Shown here: one piece after another, positions 63,952 through 64,000 of the stretch
Numbering within the stretch: the first letter of the stretch is position 1
Layout of the letters: the number at the start of each line of letters is the position of its first letter
Assembly (NCBI RefSeq): GCF_003284925.1
Contig: NZ_QMEX01000011.1
Location: 1-64,000 of the forward strand
DNA from: Mycolicibacter senuensis
GTDB taxonomy: Bacteria > Actinomycetota > Actinomycetes > Mycobacteriales > Mycobacteriaceae
Direction: 5' to 3'
Length of the DNA: 64,000 nt
Program-made: the position numbers and the translations under genes
Notes under the pieces: generated by a model
What the model was told of the DNA's origin: nothing
The model's database searches: none
The model's input: only the letters and a program-made list of their open reading frames with translations

Positions 63952-64000
63952 ATGGGTGTGGCTGATGATCGTCGCTTCGAGGTGCTGCGCGCCATCGTCG
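63952..64000 (+). CDS. hrcA: Heat-inducible transcription repressor HrcA (N-terminal fragment)
   Basis: The window ends after 16 codons encoding MGVADDRRFEVLRAIV. This is the characteristic HrcA N-terminus at the beginning of its winged-helix domain and nearly identical to Rv2374c. HrcA represses groE/dnaK-class chaperone genes through CIRCE operators. Position after the mbt-cfp2 block also agrees with M. tuberculosis. Only the fragment is visible. Confidence 0.85.
   Translation, partial: MGVADDRRFEVLRAIV

Overview
The window is a stretch of a high-GC actinobacterial chromosome, almost certainly from a nontuberculous Mycobacterium (in the broad sense). The gene order follows the Mycobacterium tuberculosis Rv2414c-to-Rv2374c segment in reverse: end of comEC, holA, rpsT, a metallo-beta-lactamase-fold protein, a CBS protein, an Rv2405-like protein, lepA, lppR, trehalase, the sulfate ABC operon subI-cysTWA, the sulfite reduction operon nirA-cysH-chelatase, an Rv2390c-like protein, rpfD and hemW. 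Then come the mycobactin (mbt) genes, cfp2 and the first codons of hrcA. No tRNA, rRNA, transposase or CRISPR array was seen.

Bases 1-9,900 are housekeeping genes plus mycobacterial exported and lipoprotein genes, with a 55-bp tandem repeat and a 58-bp hairpin repeat. Bases 10,000-18,300 hold sulfur assimilation. Both operons, subI-cysT-cysW-cysA and nirA-cysH-sirohydrochlorin chelatase, are preceded by a predicted leaderless, cysteine-rich short ORF and by a hairpin that can sequester the ribosome binding site of the first structural gene. This is the architecture of the known mycobacterial cysteine attenuators.

Bases 21,500-60,230 form one continuous siderophore island of about 39 kb. It joins what are separate loci in M. 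tuberculosis: the mbt-1 genes (mbtA, mbtB, mbtC-H), the mbt-2 genes (mbtK, L, M, N), the irtAB importer and a mbtT-type thioesterase. Five IdeR-like iron boxes mark its divergent promoters. No mbtI (salicylate synthase) is present. Where an aryl-acid source would be expected, translationally coupled to mbtA, sits a 1,718-residue iterative type I polyketide synthase with the KS-AT-TH/DH-KR-ACP layout and signature sequences of bacterial 6-methylsalicylic acid synthases. The cluster is therefore predicted to make a mycobactin with a 6-methylsalicyl cap. MbtE is also unusually long: it carries a second condensation-adenylation-carrier module whose adenylation domain lacks the usual substrate-binding Asp. 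An exported protein of unknown function shares a divergent double IdeR box with mbtL.

Predicted assembly: the PKS makes the aryl acid, MbtA adenylates it and loads the MbtB aryl carrier domain, and MbtB forms the oxazoline. MbtE and MbtF add lysines, MbtC and MbtD supply the hydroxyacyl unit, MbtG N-hydroxylates, MbtK/L/M/N make and attach the unsaturated acyl chain, MbtT edits, MbtH assists adenylation, and IrtAB imports and reduces the ferric siderophore. Bases 60,300-64,000 carry cfp2, then an inserted pair (FGGY sugar kinase and group II PLP decarboxylase), then hrcA. Coordinates and motifs were read by eye. Comparisons with M. tuberculosis rest on recalled family knowledge, not on a search.
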